Counted from the stretch's first letter, positions 10,074 through 25,444 are shown. The stretch: DNA of 64,000 bases from Gordonibacter massiliensis (ex Traore et al. 2017) (GCA_900170005.1 LT827128.1:1550001-1614000), one strand, 5' to 3'. Notes: a model not told the origin generated them from the sequence alone. Program-made: numbers and translations.

Positions 10074-11099
10074 CTACCTCCAGATGAATGCCGGATAGTC
10101 GTCAAGATCGCCGCGCACATAGCGGGCGAGCAGCTGCACCTGCAGGAACGGCACCAGCCCGACAGGCACTTTCTCCTTGAGAAACGGATGCATGACCTGC
10201 TCCTGCTTTCGTTGCTGCCAAAGCCCCAGCACGTTCTTCCGGGCCGCATCCCCCAAAACCACCCCGGTCGCCTCGCTCGAGTCGAAGTCGGCCGCGCACA
10301 CCTGGCGGCGGTTGATCAACGACACGACGAAGCGGTCGACGTACCACGCGCGCAGCTCCTCCATCACGTCCAAAGCGAGGCTCGCCCTCCCCGGCCGATC
10401 CCTATGGAAGAACCCGACCTGCGGATCGAGCCCCACGGTCTCGCAGGCGCTCGCCACCTCGCGGCTCAGCATCGAGTAGAAGAACGACAGCAGGGCGTTC
10501 ACCGGATCGCGCGGAGGCCGCCTCGTCCGCCCGGCGAACGCGAACCCGTCTTGCACGCGCAGCAGACGATCGAACACGGAGAAGTACCGATGGGCCGCAT
10601 CCCCTTCGAGCCCCCTCAGCTCGTCCGCGCCGCACGTCGAAAAGGCTCCCAGTTCATGCCCCTTCAGCGCCTTGACGGCATCGGCCAAATCCTCGCCCGC
10701 GTCCTCGGGGTAATCGCGCATGCAGCGCTGCAGGACGATGCGCGCGTTGTGCACTTTCGCGGCGACGAAGCGCTGGGCGAGCGCCAGCGCGGCACCCTCG
10801 TCGTCGGAGGCGCGGTATTGCGCGCGCCGCAGCAGCACGTTGCCCGAGACGGGGCCCTCGACCCGCGCCAGGAACCGCCCGCCCGCATCGAGGAACGCGA
10901 GCGAGATGCCCTGCTTGGCGCACGCCTCGAACACCGCCGGCGAGCAGCCCAGATAACCGAACATGACGATGCCCTCCAGCAGGTGGAACGGCAGCTGCAT
11001 CGCCTTCTCGCCATCCACGCGGACGACCAGCGCGTCATCCGCTTTGCACAGATAGGCCTCGGGGTTCGTCACGTACAGCGTGTTGAGGAGCTTCTTCAA
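10074..11099 (-). CDS. cas1: CRISPR-associated integrase Cas1 (type I-C)
   Basis: 341-residue Cas1, the integrase that inserts new spacers. The start is TTG at 11099, overlapping the cas4 stop as TTGA and preceded by AAGGAGG; it gives LKKLLNTLYVTNPEAYL, the usual type I-C N-terminus. Metal-site regions are visible: RPPRDPVNALLSFFYSML with its conserved Arg/Asn, GLDPQVGFFHRDRPGRASLA with the catalytic His, and LDVMEE. Length and motif order are normal for subtype I-C. It is coupled with cas4 upstream, in line with Cas4-Cas1 cooperation in PAM-selected spacer acquisition. Confidence 0.95.
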   Translation of the reverse strand: MKKLLNTLYVTNPEAYLCKADDALVVRVDGEKAMQLPFHLLEGIVMFGYLGCSPAVFEACAKQGISLAFLDAGGRFLARVEGPVSGNVLLRRAQYRASDDEGAALALAQRFVAAKVHNARIVLQRCMRDYPEDAGEDLADAVKALKGHELGAFSTCGADELRGLEGDAAHRYFSVFDRLLRVQDGFAFAGRTRRPPRDPVNALLSFFYSMLSREVASACETVGLDPQVGFFHRDRPGRASLALDVMEELRAWYVDRFVVSLINRRQVCAADFDSSEATGVVLGDAARKNVLGLWQQRKQEQVMHPFLKEKVPVGLVPFLQVQLLARYVRGDLDDYPAFIWR

Positions 11100-11731
11100 A
11101 ACCCGGCCTCCTTCCAATAGGACCGCACGTCGCGGCCGAACGCCTCGGGAAGGCACACGTCGGCCAGGGAGCAGCGCTTGCACTTAGATCCGGCGATCGC
11201 GGCGGGTGTTTTGCCGAGCTCGAACAGCTCGTGCATGCGAAGCGCCAACGTGGAAACGCGTTGGCGCAGGTCGTCCACTATATCGACGCGCTCGCGACGA
11301 CGCGTCGCGCCGTAGAACAGGTCGCCCTGCCCTACGACGCAACCGAGCATCTCCTCCAAGCACATCGCCTGCGCGCACAGCTGCACGCGATCCCAATCCT
11401 CCACCTTCGGCTTGCCCACCTTGTACTCCACGGGACGCACGGATCCAGTCGATCCCGCAGCCCCCGCGGCGCTCCCGCCCGAGAACTCGACGATATCGGC
11501 GACCCCGGCGATCCCGAGCCGATGGCTGACGAGCCTATACCCCCGCTCGGACCTCACCCCGCCCGAGACCGAGTAGCCCTCGAGGTGCGCGCGCTCGTGG
11601 AACAGCTCGCCATGAACCGTGTCGAAGCTCTCGGCCCACAGCTGCTCGAGGTGGATCAGCGCCCATTGCCGCTCGCAGTAAGCAAGATGCTGCAGCCCGG
11701 ACAGCGGTAGCATCTCGTCTTCGGCGTACAC
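11096..11731 (-). CDS. cas4: CRISPR-associated exonuclease Cas4
   Basis: 211-residue Cas4 of the RecB/PD-(D/E)XK family, used in PAM-dependent trimming of prespacers. The first cluster-binding Cys lies in LQHLAYCERQWALIHLEQ; the other three are in CKRCSLADVC near the C-terminus. A nuclease segment is visible at GIAGVADIVEF and RPVEYKVGKPK. GTG at 11731 was chosen because it gives VYAEDEMLPLSGLQ, matching the usual start of type I-C Cas4; ATG at 11713 is an alternative. It follows cas7 with a 5-base gap and overlaps cas1 by four bases. A short Gly/Ala/Ser-rich insert sits around residue 85. Confidence 0.93.
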   Translation of the reverse strand: MYAEDEMLPLSGLQHLAYCERQWALIHLEQLWAESFDTVHGELFHERAHLEGYSVSGGVRSERGYRLVSHRLGIAGVADIVEFSGGSAAGAAGSTGSVRPVEYKVGKPKVEDWDRVQLCAQAMCLEEMLGCVVGQGDLFYGATRRRERVDIVDDLRQRVSTLALRMHELFELGKTPAAIAGSKCKRCSLADVCLPEAFGRDVRSYWKEAGF

Positions 11732-11736
11732 CGCGC

Positions 11737-12654
11737 CTACACGGACGGCTGCAGCTCGTCGATGGCGCGAAGCGTCACGCCCTCGGGCACGTGCTCCTCG
11801 TCGATCTCGATGGCGTAGTCGTCGAAGCTGCGCGCCTCGACGCCCTCCGGCAGCAGGCGGCGCGCCTTCACCAGATCGAACAGCTTGTGCGCCGACGCGT
11901 TGCCCAGCTTGCCGTCGTGCTTGAAGAGCACCAGCAAACGCGAGGTCATGAGCCCGCGCGCCGCGCTGCGGTCGTGCTCGAACATGTTCATGAGCGCCTC
12001 GGCGAACAGCTCTAGGTCCTCCTCGGAAAAGCCGGTCTTCTCCGCGAGCGAGGCCGAGATGAAACCCTCGGCGCGGTACAGGCCGTATGGCACGTACTGC
12101 TTGCGCCCCATGGTCTTTTCCTTCTCGGCGTCCTTCTCGTTCGTCACCGCCATGCGCGTGATGCTCATCTCCAGCGGCAGCACCGGGTCGACCGACTCGG
12201 CGAAGCACAGCTGGATGGGGCCGCGCACCTGGCCGCAGTTCACGTCGGTGGTCATGACCGCGCCGAACGCCCGGATGTCGAAGAAGTTGTCGCACATGAA
12301 CTTCGTGACCTTGAGCTGGTCTTCCTTCGCCTTCGGCAGCTTCTTGGAAGCGGGCTTCATGTCGTAGTGCACGTACGCCTTGCGGTTGCGGTCGTTCAGA
12401 ACGGCGGCTTCCTGCACGTAGATCTTGTAGCCCAGCTCGCCCTCGGCCACGTCGGGATCGTCGACGGCCTCGCCCTTGACCAGGTCCACGTAGTTGCGCA
12501 CCTTGCGCTTGAGGCACACGTCGGACACGATGCCCCTGCTCGTCTCGGGGTCGATGCGGGGCATGTTGCCGGCATCGGGGTCGCCGTTCGGGTTGCCGTT
12601 CTTCACGTCGAAATAGAACACGAAATCGTAGCGGTTCTTGATGGACTCTGCCAT
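11737..12654 (-). CDS. cas7: Type I-C Cascade backbone protein Cas7 (Csd2)
   Basis: 305-residue Cas7/Csd2, the repeated backbone subunit that lines the crRNA in the I-C effector. The N-terminus NRYDFVFYFDVKNGNPNGDP and the following NMPRIDPETSRGIVSDVC are the family signature. A downstream stretch (VMTTDVNCGQVRGPIQL) is also conserved. Length matches the family. ATG at 12654 lies 9 bases after the cas8c stop. It should be the most abundant Cascade protein. Confidence 0.96.
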   Translation of the reverse strand: MAESIKNRYDFVFYFDVKNGNPNGDPDAGNMPRIDPETSRGIVSDVCLKRKVRNYVDLVKGEAVDDPDVAEGELGYKIYVQEAAVLNDRNRKAYVHYDMKPASKKLPKAKEDQLKVTKFMCDNFFDIRAFGAVMTTDVNCGQVRGPIQLCFAESVDPVLPLEMSITRMAVTNEKDAEKEKTMGRKQYVPYGLYRAEGFISASLAEKTGFSEEDLELFAEALMNMFEHDRSAARGLMTSRLLVLFKHDGKLGNASAHKLFDLVKARRLLPEGVEARSFDDYAIEIDEEHVPEGVTLRAIDELQPSV

Positions 12655-12663
12655 GATGTCCTC

Positions 12664-15161
<2,498 letters not shown>

Positions 15162-15205
15162 TCACCTCGCTTTATGAAGGCGCACCCACTCTCTCGCGCC
15201 TCGGC

Positions 15206-17500
15206 TTAGCTGATCAAAAGCTCGAGCACCTCCCCTCCGGGCGCGACCAAGCCCACGTCCTCCCGGTAGAACGACCGGCAACCGTCGTCTTTCAGGATGA
15301 GGAACGGCTCGAGCGAATCGTCGAACGCGTCGCCGTATTTCCCGACGAGCCACGCCGGCACCCCAACGCTGAACCGCTGCAGGCTCCGGGCCATCCCCGC
15401 CGGGTTCTCGCTCGCAAGCAGCTCCTTGAGCAGCTTGCGGCCTTCGACGCCCCACGGCACGAACACGGGGACGGAATCGTCCTCGATGATCCGGTAATCC
15501 ACCGCGCACTGCTCGAAGGGCATCGTCGTGAAGCCGCTGTTGATCAATTTGCACGAGGTCAGTTTGGCGAACACGTCCTTCGCGTCGAGGCTCTCCAGAT
15601 CGTAGCGCCTTTCGAAGAACGCGGGGATCAGCCCCTCGTCCACCTTCCCGCCGTTCTCGCCGATCACGTCGCGTGCGATGGTCTTCATCTTCTCGAGCCA
15701 AGGGCTCGTCGTCAGCCGCTCGCCGTCGACGGAGCATTCGAAGACGCAGACCACTCCCCCTTCGGGCAAGCCCCCTTCGCGATTGCAGCGCCCGGCCGCC
15801 TGCACGATGGAGTCCAGGCCCGCCAGCTCGCGGTACACTTCGGGGAAGTCGACGTCGACGCCCGCCTCCACCAGCTGCGTGGAGACGACAACGCATCGCC
15901 GCCCGTCGGCGAGGCGCGCGCGGATGAGCTCGAGCATGGCGCTGCGATGCGCAGGGACCATGAAAGCACTCAGGTGGAAGAACCCCTCGTCGAACGCCCG
16001 ATCAACGTGCGCGAGCTCGCCGCGCTCGACCGCCCGGGCGACCACGTCGTCGTAGATCGTGCGCGCGCCGCCCCGCGTTCCCAAGACGCACAGCGCCTCG
16101 TGGCGTTCGACGAGGCTCTCCACGAGGTCGGCCTCCTCTATCGTGCCGAGCATCTCGTAGGACACCCTGCCGCCGAAGGCCTCGTCGAACGCCTCGCGAT
16201 GCTCCACGATCTCGCGCGGCTTCGCGCCGAACGGCCACAGCCCGTCCAAAGCAGGCTGCGTGGCCGTGCAAAGCACGATGCTGGAGCCGTACCCCGCAGC
16301 CAGTTCTTCGAGCATGGCGAGCGACGGCGCGAACAGCGAGTCGGGCAGCGTCTGCGCCTCGTCGAGGACCATGACGCTGTTCGCCATGTTATGCACCTTG
16401 CGGCTCTTGCCCGGCTTGTTCGAGAACAGCGATTCGAACAACTGCACGTTTGTCGTCACCACGATGGGCGCGTCCCAGTTTTGGACGGCGAGGCGCTGCT
16501 CCGCCTGCCGCTCGTCGTCGAGATCGCCGAAATCGTAGTTCGAATGATGCTCGAGCACGTTCTGCTCGCCGAGAACCTTCTTGAGCACGGCGGCGGTTTG
16601 CTCGACGATGCTGGTGAAAGGGATGGCCACGATGACCCGGTCCATGCCGTGCGCCACGGCGTGACGCAGCCCGAAGGCGACGGAGGCGAGCGTCTTTCCG
16701 CCACCCGTCGGCACCGTCATCGTGAACAGGCCGGGCAGCTGCGCGGCTGCGGAGAGGCAATCGTCGTACACCGCACGGCGGGCCCGATTGACCGGCGTGT
16801 CCTTGGCTTCGGCCATGAGCGCGGACATGTGGCCTTCGAGTTTCGCGAACAGCTCTTTCGTGCTAGAGCATTCGTGCGCGCCGCGCACCTCAGAAGCCTC
16901 CGGCGTCATGACCCGTTCGGAGTCCAGATAGTCTGCGTCGACGAGCGCCGAGTACAGGAAGCGGTCGAGAACGAAAAGGGAGAACACCTTGCTGGCGGTG
17001 CTCTCGAACGTGCGCCCGGGACGCATGGGCGCGCCCAGGTCTTGGAGCTCAGGTAGGGTGATCTTACCTGCATCGACCAGCTCGAAGAACGCGTCGTAGG
17101 ATTCGATCTCGCGTCCGAGCCGTTCTTCGAGAGGCGTCCTCAGGGAGTCGCGCAGGTGAGCGGAACATTGGGTTCTGACGATGCCGTTGGGCATCCCGCC
17201 GTGATGGCCGACAAGAGCATACGCCATGAGCCGGCCGTAGACGTCATATCGATCAATGGCGATCTTCGCCCCCGCCGTCGCATGGTCGACCGACGGGCCG
17301 CCTCGCAGGCGCTTTTGGAAACCGGCGGTCGCCTTGCCCGCATCGTGCAACAGGCCGAGCGTCCGACCCCACGGAGCCATGCCGAAGACGGCAGCGAACT
17401 CCTCCGCGCGCCGGGCGACCTCGTTCGCATGCTCGACAAGCGTTTGCCACGTGGAAACGTCCTCGGCATCCGAACCTGTATGGGCGTAGCATTCGGTCAC
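15206..17500 (-). CDS. cas3: CRISPR-associated helicase-nuclease Cas3
   Basis: About 764 residues with an N-terminal HD nuclease and a C-terminal superfamily 2 helicase; it degrades DNA marked by Cascade. HD motifs are CYAHTG, LVEHANEV, GLLHDAGKATAGFQ and LVGHHGG. Helicase motifs are MTVPTGGGKTLASVAFG (Walker A), MVLDEAQTL, IVLCTATQPAL and a VEAGVDVDFP / QAAGRCNREG C-terminal lobe. GTG at 17500 was chosen because GAGAGGGG lies upstream and the protein then starts near the family N-terminus; ATG at 17545 or TTG at 17572 would add 15-24 residues. It is the first gene of the cas operon. Confidence 0.94.
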   Translation of the reverse strand: MTECYAHTGSDAEDVSTWQTLVEHANEVARRAEEFAAVFGMAPWGRTLGLLHDAGKATAGFQKRLRGGPSVDHATAGAKIAIDRYDVYGRLMAYALVGHHGGMPNGIVRTQCSAHLRDSLRTPLEERLGREIESYDAFFELVDAGKITLPELQDLGAPMRPGRTFESTASKVFSLFVLDRFLYSALVDADYLDSERVMTPEASEVRGAHECSSTKELFAKLEGHMSALMAEAKDTPVNRARRAVYDDCLSAAAQLPGLFTMTVPTGGGKTLASVAFGLRHAVAHGMDRVIVAIPFTSIVEQTAAVLKKVLGEQNVLEHHSNYDFGDLDDERQAEQRLAVQNWDAPIVVTTNVQLFESLFSNKPGKSRKVHNMANSVMVLDEAQTLPDSLFAPSLAMLEELAAGYGSSIVLCTATQPALDGLWPFGAKPREIVEHREAFDEAFGGRVSYEMLGTIEEADLVESLVERHEALCVLGTRGGARTIYDDVVARAVERGELAHVDRAFDEGFFHLSAFMVPAHRSAMLELIRARLADGRRCVVVSTQLVEAGVDVDFPEVYRELAGLDSIVQAAGRCNREGGLPEGGVVCVFECSVDGERLTTSPWLEKMKTIARDVIGENGGKVDEGLIPAFFERRYDLESLDAKDVFAKLTSCKLINSGFTTMPFEQCAVDYRIIEDDSVPVFVPWGVEGRKLLKELLASENPAGMARSLQRFSVGVPAWLVGKYGDAFDDSLEPFLILKDDGCRSFYREDVGLVAPGGEVLELLIS

Positions 17501-17582
17501 CCGGAACACCCCTCTCGGGAGATTTTCTCCGATCACGAGGGTCATGGTAACATTTGACTTTGCGAAATGCAAGTCATTTCAG

Positions 17583-17627
17583 GTTCAGTGAGAATATTGT
17601 AGGAGACGTTCAGTGAAGAGTATTGTA
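17583..17627 (-). promoter_or_regulatory. Tandem repeats at the presumed cas operon promoter
   Basis: Two near-identical copies, GTTCAGTGAGAATATTGTA (17583-17601) and GTTCAGTGAAGAGTATTGTA (17608-17627), start 25 bases apart, upstream of cas3. On the minus strand each contains TACAAT, one base from the -10 consensus. They could be two start sites or paired operators for a regulator on one face of the helix. Confidence 0.5.
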
Positions 17628-17658
17628 AGAAAAGCCGTAACCGTTGCCCCTTGCGCGA

Positions 17659-17684
17659 GGGGGCTGGTTCAAGCGCCAGCCCCC
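17659..17684. terminator. Perfect hairpin between array 2 and the cas promoter
   Basis: Nine-bp inverted repeat, GGGGGCTGG and CCAGCCCCC, around an 8-base loop. It lies downstream of array 2 in the leftward direction and upstream of cas3, so it could end the array 2 transcript or shield the cas promoter. No U-tract follows on the minus strand. Confidence 0.5.
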
Positions 17685-17710
17685 TCCCTCGCCTACAAGT
17701 ATTCCTCACT

Positions 17711-17841
17711 ATTTCAATCCGCGCACGTTAGCTGCGACAAGAATATTTTACCTCAAATGCCCGCTTCGCCCGAATTACATGCTCAAGGATATTACGACTG
17801 CCAGCCAATAACTACGCTCACGCGCCCACAAGGGGCGCGAC
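17711..17841 (-). repeat. Two decayed repeats beyond the old end of array 2
   Basis: 17711-17738 (starting ATTTCAATCCGCGCA, ending GCTGCGAC) and about 17810-17841 (ending CACAAGGGGCGCGAC) resemble the array 2 repeat with many changes. The second is 65 bases from the first recognisable repeat at 17875, the normal unit length, so these look like the decayed oldest units of the array. Confidence 0.55.
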
Positions 17842-17874
17842 GCCCTTCCAGGCCGAGTACTTCCGCTTCGTCAA

Positions 17875-22135
<4,261 letters not shown>

Positions 22136-22535
22136 GATCCCCTCGCGCGTTCATTCAAAAGAAGAAGCTGCAAGTAACGTTTGGAATCGGCACTCAGCAC
22201 CACCATTATAAAGTAGTTAAGGCGTCAGCGTTGACCATTCGAACGCGCCGCTCCCTCCACCCCGCCAACACCGCCCCCGTCCCCTCCCCCAAAACTATCC
22301 TCCCGCGCGCTTTTGGACATGGTGCCGCCATCCTCCGCCGGGCCATACTGTCCCTAACGTCATTCCCCTAGCTGCACCTCAGATCGACCGCACGTCGCAC
22401 GTTTTTCGAAGGCAGGCGCCCGCAGGCACCGCGAAGCGGGCACACGGCATGGCAAGCCCCGTTCGGAAAGGAGTGGACCGAAGGCGAAACGATCATCCAC
22501 AATCGTCGACCGACAAGACGAGAGGAAGAGGACTC
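22136..22535. other. Intergenic region upstream of the molybdoenzyme gene
   Basis: About 400 bases between the array 2 leader and the molybdoenzyme start. It contains a C-rich stretch around 22230-22300 and no credible gene. The promoter of the rightward molybdoenzyme operon should be here; by eye I could not fix -35/-10 boxes or a TetR-type operator with confidence. Confidence 0.4.
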
Positions 22536-24764
22536 ATGGCTGAAGACAAGGTGGAGGTACTGCGAGCAGGTTGCTTCTTCTGCCACGTGCGCTGCGGCGT
22601 GCTGGTGACGAAGGTCAACGGCAGGATCACGAACATCGAGGGCGACCCGGACTGCCCGCACAACAAGGGCTACACGTGCTCCCGCTTGGACAAGGAACGC
22701 TACCTCGAGGGGTTCGTCTACAACCCGAACCGCCTGAAGAAGCCGCTCAAGCGCAAGGGAGAGCGCGGCGGCGGGCAGTGGGAGGAGATCTCGTGGGACC
22801 AGGCGTTCGACGAGATAGCCGCGAAACTCGCAGAGCTGCGCGACGAGTACGGCCCCGAGACGCTGGCCTTCACCGAGGGCACGGCGCGCACGTGGAGCTG
22901 GCTGCACTACAAGTTCACCAACCTGTTCGGCAGCCCGAACACCGGCGGCAACGGCACCATCTGCTACAGCTCCGACATGTGGCTCGAGCCCTGCACCTAC
23001 GGCGGCTTCTGCTCCGACAAGGCCGACTGGGTGAACGCCGACCTCGTGGTGCTGTGGGGGCGCAACACCATCGCGTCGGAGCCGCTTTTGTGGCACTGGG
23101 TCGACACGAACCGCAAGGAGCGGGGCGCGAAGCTGCTGGTCATCGATCCGCGCTTCAGCGAAGTGGCCCAGCAGGCCGACCTGTTCCTGCAGCTGCGCCC
23201 CGGCACCGACGCGGCGCTCGCGCTCGGCTTCATCAACGTCATCATCGAAGAGGACCTCTACGACCACGAGTTCGTGGACGAGTGGTGCATCGGCTTCGAC
23301 GAGCTGCGCGAGCGCGCCAAGGAGTACCCTCCCGAGAAGGTGGCCGAGATCACCTGGGTGTCCGCCGACAAGATCCGCGAGGCGGCGCGCCTGTACGCCA
23401 CCGCGCCGTCGGCCTGCCTGCCCTGGGGCCAGAAGGGCGGCGACGCGAGCGGCATCAACGCCTCGAGCGCCATCCAGGCCAAGGCCATCCTGCGCGCCAT
23501 CACGGGCAACATCGACAAGAAGGGCGGCGACCAGCTGGCGCCCCCATCGCGCTTCCCCCCGGCGTTCTACGAGCACTACGCGCTCTCGCAGGAGCAGCGC
23601 GACAAGATGATCGGCAACGACCGCTTCCCCGGCCTCACGTTCAAGGGCTGGGACGTCATCTCGCAGGCGTACCCGTCGTTCTACCCGTACAGCAACGCGC
23701 CGCTCCTGTTCCGCGCCATGCGCGACGGGGACCCTTACCCCGTGAAGGCGCTCATCGTGCAGGCCGACAACCCGGTCATGGCGTTCTCGAACACGAAGCT
23801 CGTGGTCGAAGCGCTCATGAACCTGGAGCTTCTGGTGGTGCACGACTACTTCCTCACACCTACCGCGGCGCTCGCCGACTACGCGCTGCCGGCGGCCACC
23901 TGGCTCGAGCGCCCCGACAACTGCTACGCGGTCATGAACCACCGCCCCATGTACTTCGGCGCGCAGGCGCGCGTGATCGAGCGGTTCGAGGGCGGCGCCG
24001 ACGTGGACTTCCGCGACGACTACGAGTTCTTCTACGGCCTGGCCTGCCGCCTGGGCCAGGAGGACAAGTGGTGGGGACCGACCACCGCGGGCATGCTGGA
24101 CTTCCAGCTGGCGCCCATGGGCATGACGCACGAGAAGTTCTACAACGACGTGAAGTACATGGCCGGCCAGAAGAAGTTCGAGAAGTACAAAGAGCCCGGC
24201 TACAAGTTCCTCACGCCCTCGGGCAAGGTGGAGCTGAAGTCGAGCGTGGTGGAGAAGCTGGCCGCGGAAACAGGGCTGCCGTTCGACCCGCTGCCGCACT
24301 TCGAGTACCCGGGCCTCAGCGTGGAGAAGCACCCCGAGTGGGAAGGCGTCTACCCGCTCGTCATGATCACCGGCGCGCGCTTCATGCCGTTCTACCACTC
24401 GGAGCACCGCCAGCCCGGGCCGTACCGCGACCTGCACCCCGACCCGATCTTCGACATCCACCCCGACACAGCCATCGACCTGGACATCCGCGACGGCGAC
24501 TGGTGCTGGATCGAAACGCACATGGGCCGCATCAAGCAGCGCGCCCGCAAGACGTCCATCGTGGACCCGCGCGTCATCAGCGTGCAGCACGACTGGTGGT
24601 TCCCGGAGAAGGAGGAGGCCTTGCCGAGCCTGTTCGGAGCGTTCGAGTCGAACGCGAACGTGCTTCTGGACGACGACCCCGAAACGCTCGACCAGCTCAT
24701 CGGCGCCTGGCAGCAAACCGGCGTGGCCGCAAGGGTATACAAGTGCGAGGAGCAGGACCGGTAG
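22536..24764 (+). CDS. Molybdopterin-dependent oxidoreductase, DMSO reductase superfamily, cytoplasmic
   Basis: 742 residues. The N-terminal [4Fe-4S] site is CFFCHVRC at residues 13-20 plus C48. Next comes the bis-molybdopterin-guanine-dinucleotide fold (WDQAFDEIAAKL, GTARTW, VLWGRNT, VIDPRFSEVAQQADLFL). Cys143 in NGTICYSSDMW sits where the Mo/W ligand is expected. The C-terminal molydopterin-binding domain includes LDIRDGDWCWIETHMGRI. There is no Tat signal and no electron-transfer subunit next door, unlike exported reductases. Size and layout recall acetylene hydratase and the cytoplasmic catechol dehydroxylases of gut Eggerthella and Gordonibacter, but the substrate is unknown. ATG at 22536 follows GAGGAAGAGG. 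It heads a group with three small proteins and a TetR regulator. Confidence 0.88.
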   Translation: MAEDKVEVLRAGCFFCHVRCGVLVTKVNGRITNIEGDPDCPHNKGYTCSRLDKERYLEGFVYNPNRLKKPLKRKGERGGGQWEEISWDQAFDEIAAKLAELRDEYGPETLAFTEGTARTWSWLHYKFTNLFGSPNTGGNGTICYSSDMWLEPCTYGGFCSDKADWVNADLVVLWGRNTIASEPLLWHWVDTNRKERGAKLLVIDPRFSEVAQQADLFLQLRPGTDAALALGFINVIIEEDLYDHEFVDEWCIGFDELRERAKEYPPEKVAEITWVSADKIREAARLYATAPSACLPWGQKGGDASGINASSAIQAKAILRAITGNIDKKGGDQLAPPSRFPPAFYEHYALSQEQRDKMIGNDRFPGLTFKGWDVISQAYPSFYPYSNAPLLFRAMRDGDPYPVKALIVQADNPVMAFSNTKLVVEALMNLELLVVHDYFLTPTAALADYALPAATWLERPDNCYAVMNHRPMYFGAQARVIERFEGGADVDFRDDYEFFYGLACRLGQEDKWWGPTTAGMLDFQLAPMGMTHEKFYNDVKYMAGQKKFEKYKEPGYKFLTPSGKVELKSSVVEKLAAETGLPFDPLPHFEYPGLSVEKHPEWEGVYPLVMITGARFMPFYHSEHRQPGPYRDLHPDPIFDIHPDTAIDLDIRDGDWCWIETHMGRIKQRARKTSIVDPRVISVQHDWWFPEKEEALPSLFGAFESNANVLLDDDPETLDQLIGAWQQTGVAARVYKCEEQDR

Positions 24765-24870
24765 GAAAACGACGCGGCGGCGGGTCGGGCCGGTTTCGAC
24801 CGCCCGCGCGGCGCGCGCCATCGCCCGCCGACGAGGATCGGGGGCGGGCGCGTTGGCATGTTGACGATTC

Positions 24871-24893
24871 CCGCGCGGCGCCCCGCCGCGCGG
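24871..24893 (+). terminator. GC-rich hairpin after the molybdoenzyme gene
   Basis: CCGCGCGGCG and CGCCGCGCGG, a perfect 10-bp stem with a 3-base loop, 18 bases before the next small gene. With no U-tract it may be a partial terminator or an RNA-stability element that lowers or protects the downstream small-protein message. Confidence 0.45.
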
Positions 24894-24910
24894 ACGACCA
24901 AGAAAGGCGG

Positions 24911-25138
24911 ATGATCTCCATGGCTGCCGATCTCGACAAGCTGTTCGGTATCGACCCCGACGCAGTGGCGAAGCTCAAGGACCTGGGCATCGACACCATC
25001 GAGGACTTCTACGAAGTGGCCAAGCATGCCGATTCCCGCGCGGAGCTCGCGGAGAAGATCGGCGTCGACCCCTTCAAGCTGGAGGAATGGTCCTCGACGG
25101 CCGGCAACTTCATCCTCATGTCGAACTGCGAATGGTAA
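24911..25138 (+). CDS. Small DUF4332-like helix-hairpin-helix protein
   Basis: 75 residues. The pattern LKDLGIDTIEDFYEVAKH, then RAELAEKIGVDPFKLEEW, resembles the helix-hairpin-helix repeat of DUF4332 proteins, which are predicted to bind nucleic acid or act as adaptors. The start could be ATG at 24911 or at 24920; the purine-rich AGAAAGGCGG suits neither perfectly. It lies between the molybdoenzyme and a zinc-ribbon gene, 12 bases from the latter, so it is probably co-transcribed. Its role with the enzyme is unknown. Confidence 0.72.
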   Translation: MISMAADLDKLFGIDPDAVAKLKDLGIDTIEDFYEVAKHADSRAELAEKIGVDPFKLEEWSSTAGNFILMSNCEW

Positions 25139-25150
25139 GGAGGTAGCGCC

Positions 25151-25378
25151 ATGTGCTTCAGACCACCCACGGCGGAGGCGGGCGAGGTGGTGTGCCCCAG
25201 CTGCTACATCGTCGCCGAGCCGAATGCCGACGGCACCTGCCCCGAGTGCGGCGCGATGATGAGGAAGCCGCAGGATCAAGCGGCCCCGCCCGGCGCCCCA
25301 GGCGCTCCCGCCGCGCCGGGCGCGCCCAAGGCCCCCGCGCCGCCGAAGGCGCCGGGAAGTTCAGAGGACGGCGCATAG
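25151..25378 (+). CDS. Small zinc-ribbon protein with Pro/Ala tail
   Basis: 75 residues. CPSCYIVAEPNADGTCPECG holds two CxxC knuckles 12 residues apart, a zinc ribbon or rubredoxin-like metal site. The second half is Pro/Ala/Gly/Lys-rich (APGAPAAPGAPKAP) and looks disordered. ATG at 25151 follows AAGGAGG at ideal spacing. It is probably the last gene of the molybdoenzyme transcript, since a strong hairpin follows. Possible roles are metal delivery or electron transfer for the enzyme; both are speculation. Confidence 0.78.
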   Translation: MCFRPPTAEAGEVVCPSCYIVAEPNADGTCPECGAMMRKPQDQAAPPGAPGAPAAPGAPKAPAPPKAPGSSEDGA

Positions 25379-25406
25379 CCGACCCTTCCCGATCGACGCG
25401 CACCGA

Positions 25407-25444
25407 GAAGTTCCCGCGGCGCCCCGTTTCGCCGCGGGAACTTC
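25407..25444 (+). terminator. Perfect 15-bp hairpin between zinc-ribbon and TetR genes
   Basis: GAAGTTCCCGCGGCG (25407-25421) and CGCCGCGGGAACTTC (25430-25444) pair perfectly around an 8-base loop. It could end the molybdoenzyme operon, or serve as an operator for the TetR protein encoded 75 bases further on. There is no U-tract. Confidence 0.5.

Noticed and set aside
22536-24764. Dopamine dehydroxylase (Dadh) of Eggerthella
   Set aside because: Dadh is much longer and Tat-exported; this enzyme is 742 residues with no signal. Only the superfamily can be claimed.
22368-24821. 817-codon frame on the minus strand under the molybdoenzyme gene
   Set aside because: Shadow of the real gene; Arg/Val/His-rich composition without motifs.
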